From positions 17,707-25,045 of the forward strand of contig JACPDS010000021.1 of assembly GCA_016183885.1 (NCBI GenBank): a stretch of 7,339 bases of DNA, in the 5' to 3' direction. The stretch is from Armatimonadota bacterium (lineage in GTDB: Bacteria > Vulcanimicrobiota > JACPDS01). Numbering within the stretch: the first letter of the stretch is position 1; each line of letters begins with the position of its first letter. Positions 7,189-7,339 of this stretch are shown here, one piece after another. The position numbers and the translations under genes are program-made. Under the pieces are notes generated by a model, which was not told the origin of the DNA, searched no databases, and saw nothing but the letters and a program-made list of their open reading frames with translations.

Positions 7189-7245
7189 ACATGTGCACCA
7201 TTGATAGAATGAAATAAAATAAGAATTAAAGAGAGGTGCATATGT
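7189..7245 (+). promoter_or_regulatory. Predicted RNA helix sequestering SD and start codon
   Basis: ACATGTGCACC (7189-7199) pairs with GGTGCATATGT (7235-7245) over 11 bp: ten Watson-Crick pairs and one G-U (7193/7241). The loop is the 35-base AU-rich segment 7200-7234. The helix covers the GGTG part of the SD and the whole ATG at 7242. If it forms, initiation should be blocked. The same 7194-7199 strand can instead pair with 7136-7141, which would release the SD. The pairing is read directly from the sequence. Regulation is inferred. Confidence 0.55.
7232..7238 (+). promoter_or_regulatory. Shine-Dalgarno AGAGGTG
   Basis: AGAGGTG matches the 16S anti-SD well. It is the only well-placed strong SD before a likely start in the window. 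Counting from GAGG, it lies 5 bases before ATG 7242 and 12 bases before ATG 7249, so spacing favours 7242 while reading-frame length favours 7249. Confidence 0.65.
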
Positions 7246-7331
7246 CTTATGAAGGGTCTTACAAAAGGATTAATTGGAACCACTTGCTTTACGGCTTTTT
7301 CAAAACCGAGAATCAACAAAACTTTATTTAA
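7242..7331 (+). CDS. Possible 29-codon leader peptide or small protein
   Basis: The ATG at 7242 has ideal spacing from AGAGGTG and lies inside the predicted sequestering helix. The frame reads MSYEGSYKRINW, then an aromatic-rich middle (LLYGFF) and a polar tail, ending in TAA at 7329-7331. No family is recognised and there is no clear signal peptide or membrane segment. It overlaps the longer frame starting at 7249. It may be a genuine small protein, a leader peptide whose translation opens the helix for the 7249 frame, or simply an out-of-frame reading if 7249 is the real start. Only the SD and spacing support it. Confidence 0.3.
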   Translation: MSYEGSYKRINWNHLLYGFFKTENQQNFI

Positions 7332-7339
7332 AGCCGGCT
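7249..7339 (+). CDS. Unidentified CDS, 3'-partial at window edge
   Basis: A frame beginning at ATG 7249 stays open for 30 codons to the end of the window. It begins MKGLTKGLIG and then reads TTCFTAFSKP, a basic and mildly hydrophobic N-terminus. In-frame upstream there is a stop at 7210-7212 and no other usual start codon. The SD AGAGGTG lies 12 bases upstream, longer than ideal but usable. The family is not recognised and too little is visible to assign function. Unlike the operon genes it is preceded by a long structured leader, so it is probably a separately controlled unit, perhaps a mobile-element gene. That last point is inference only. Confidence 0.45.
   Translation, partial: MKGLTKGLIGTTCFTAFSKPRINKTLFKAG

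Larger units (their letters stand above)
7133..7240 (+). repeat. Direct repeat AGAGGTGCA flanking the hairpin region
   Basis: AGAGGTGCA is found at 7133-7141 and 7232-7240, exactly 99 bp apart. The second copy contains the SD of the right-edge gene. Their GGTGCA cores are both complementary to TGCACC at 7194-7199, which lies between them, so one middle segment can pair with either copy but not both at once. Confidence 0.7.
7043..7241 (+). promoter_or_regulatory. Intergenic leader region with nested repeats
   Basis: This non-coding stretch separates the operon from the gene at the right edge. Its first half (7043-7113) shows nothing firm: only AT-rich weak stems and a short T run (7097-7101). 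Its second half is dense in structure, with a tandem ATTTCAGAA pair, a perfect hairpin, a direct repeat of AGAGGTGCA, and a segment complementary to the downstream start region. No good promoter was found. AATAAT (7121-7126) resembles a -10 box but lacks a matching -35, and TTGAGT (7162-7167) and TAAAAT (7215-7220) lack good partners. Transcription could therefore also come from operon read-through. Confidence 0.5.

Noticed and set aside
7162..7220. Sigma-70-like boxes (TTGAGT 7162, TTGATA 7201, TAAAAT 7215)
   Set aside because: None has a good partner box at 16-18 bp spacing, and such hexamers are expected by chance in AT-rich DNA.

Overview
The window is low-GC bacterial DNA. Most of it is one co-directional six-gene operon on the + strand (about 1-7042), followed by a structured intergenic region (7043-7241) and the start of another transcription unit at the right edge. 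The genes carry AT-biased codons (AAA, TTA, ATT, GAA). Junctions are extremely tight: ATGA overlaps, a one-base TAATG overlap, and one zero-base junction. There is a secreted nucleotidase with a Sec signal peptide and a biotin ligase without a DNA-binding domain. This suits a compact genome of a low-GC, perhaps anaerobic, bacterium. I cannot name the phylum from sequence alone.

Layout: nadA (quinolinate synthase, 5' end cut off by the window edge), nadB (L-aspartate oxidase) and nadC (nicotinate-nucleotide pyrophosphorylase) form the complete de novo route from aspartate to nicotinate mononucleotide. NadB makes iminosuccinate, NadA condenses it with DHAP to quinolinate, and NadC joins quinolinate to PRPP. 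Next come a monofunctional biotin-protein ligase (birA), an exported UshA/CpdB-type metallophosphoesterase/5'-nucleotidase, and a polytopic Na+/Ca2+-exchanger-superfamily membrane protein with a divergent alpha-1 motif. The first four genes make a familiar cofactor cluster. The nucleotidase could feed nucleotide or pyridine-nucleotide salvage, but that is inference. The role of the exchanger here is unknown.

Translation: no confidently assigned operon start has a clear Shine-Dalgarno (SD) sequence at normal distance, so translational coupling is likely. The gene at the right edge differs, with a good AGAGGTG ribosome-binding site.

The most notable non-coding signal is in 7133-7245. It holds a perfect 12-bp hairpin (7145-7174) flanked by two copies of AGAGGTGCA, 99 bp apart. 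Between them lies a CATGTGCACC segment that can pair either with the upstream copy or, over 11 bp, with the SD and ATG of the right-edge gene. This looks like a cis-acting translation-control leader, either a switch or a mobile-element-style block on read-through translation. The downstream protein is cut off after about 30 codons and is not recognised.
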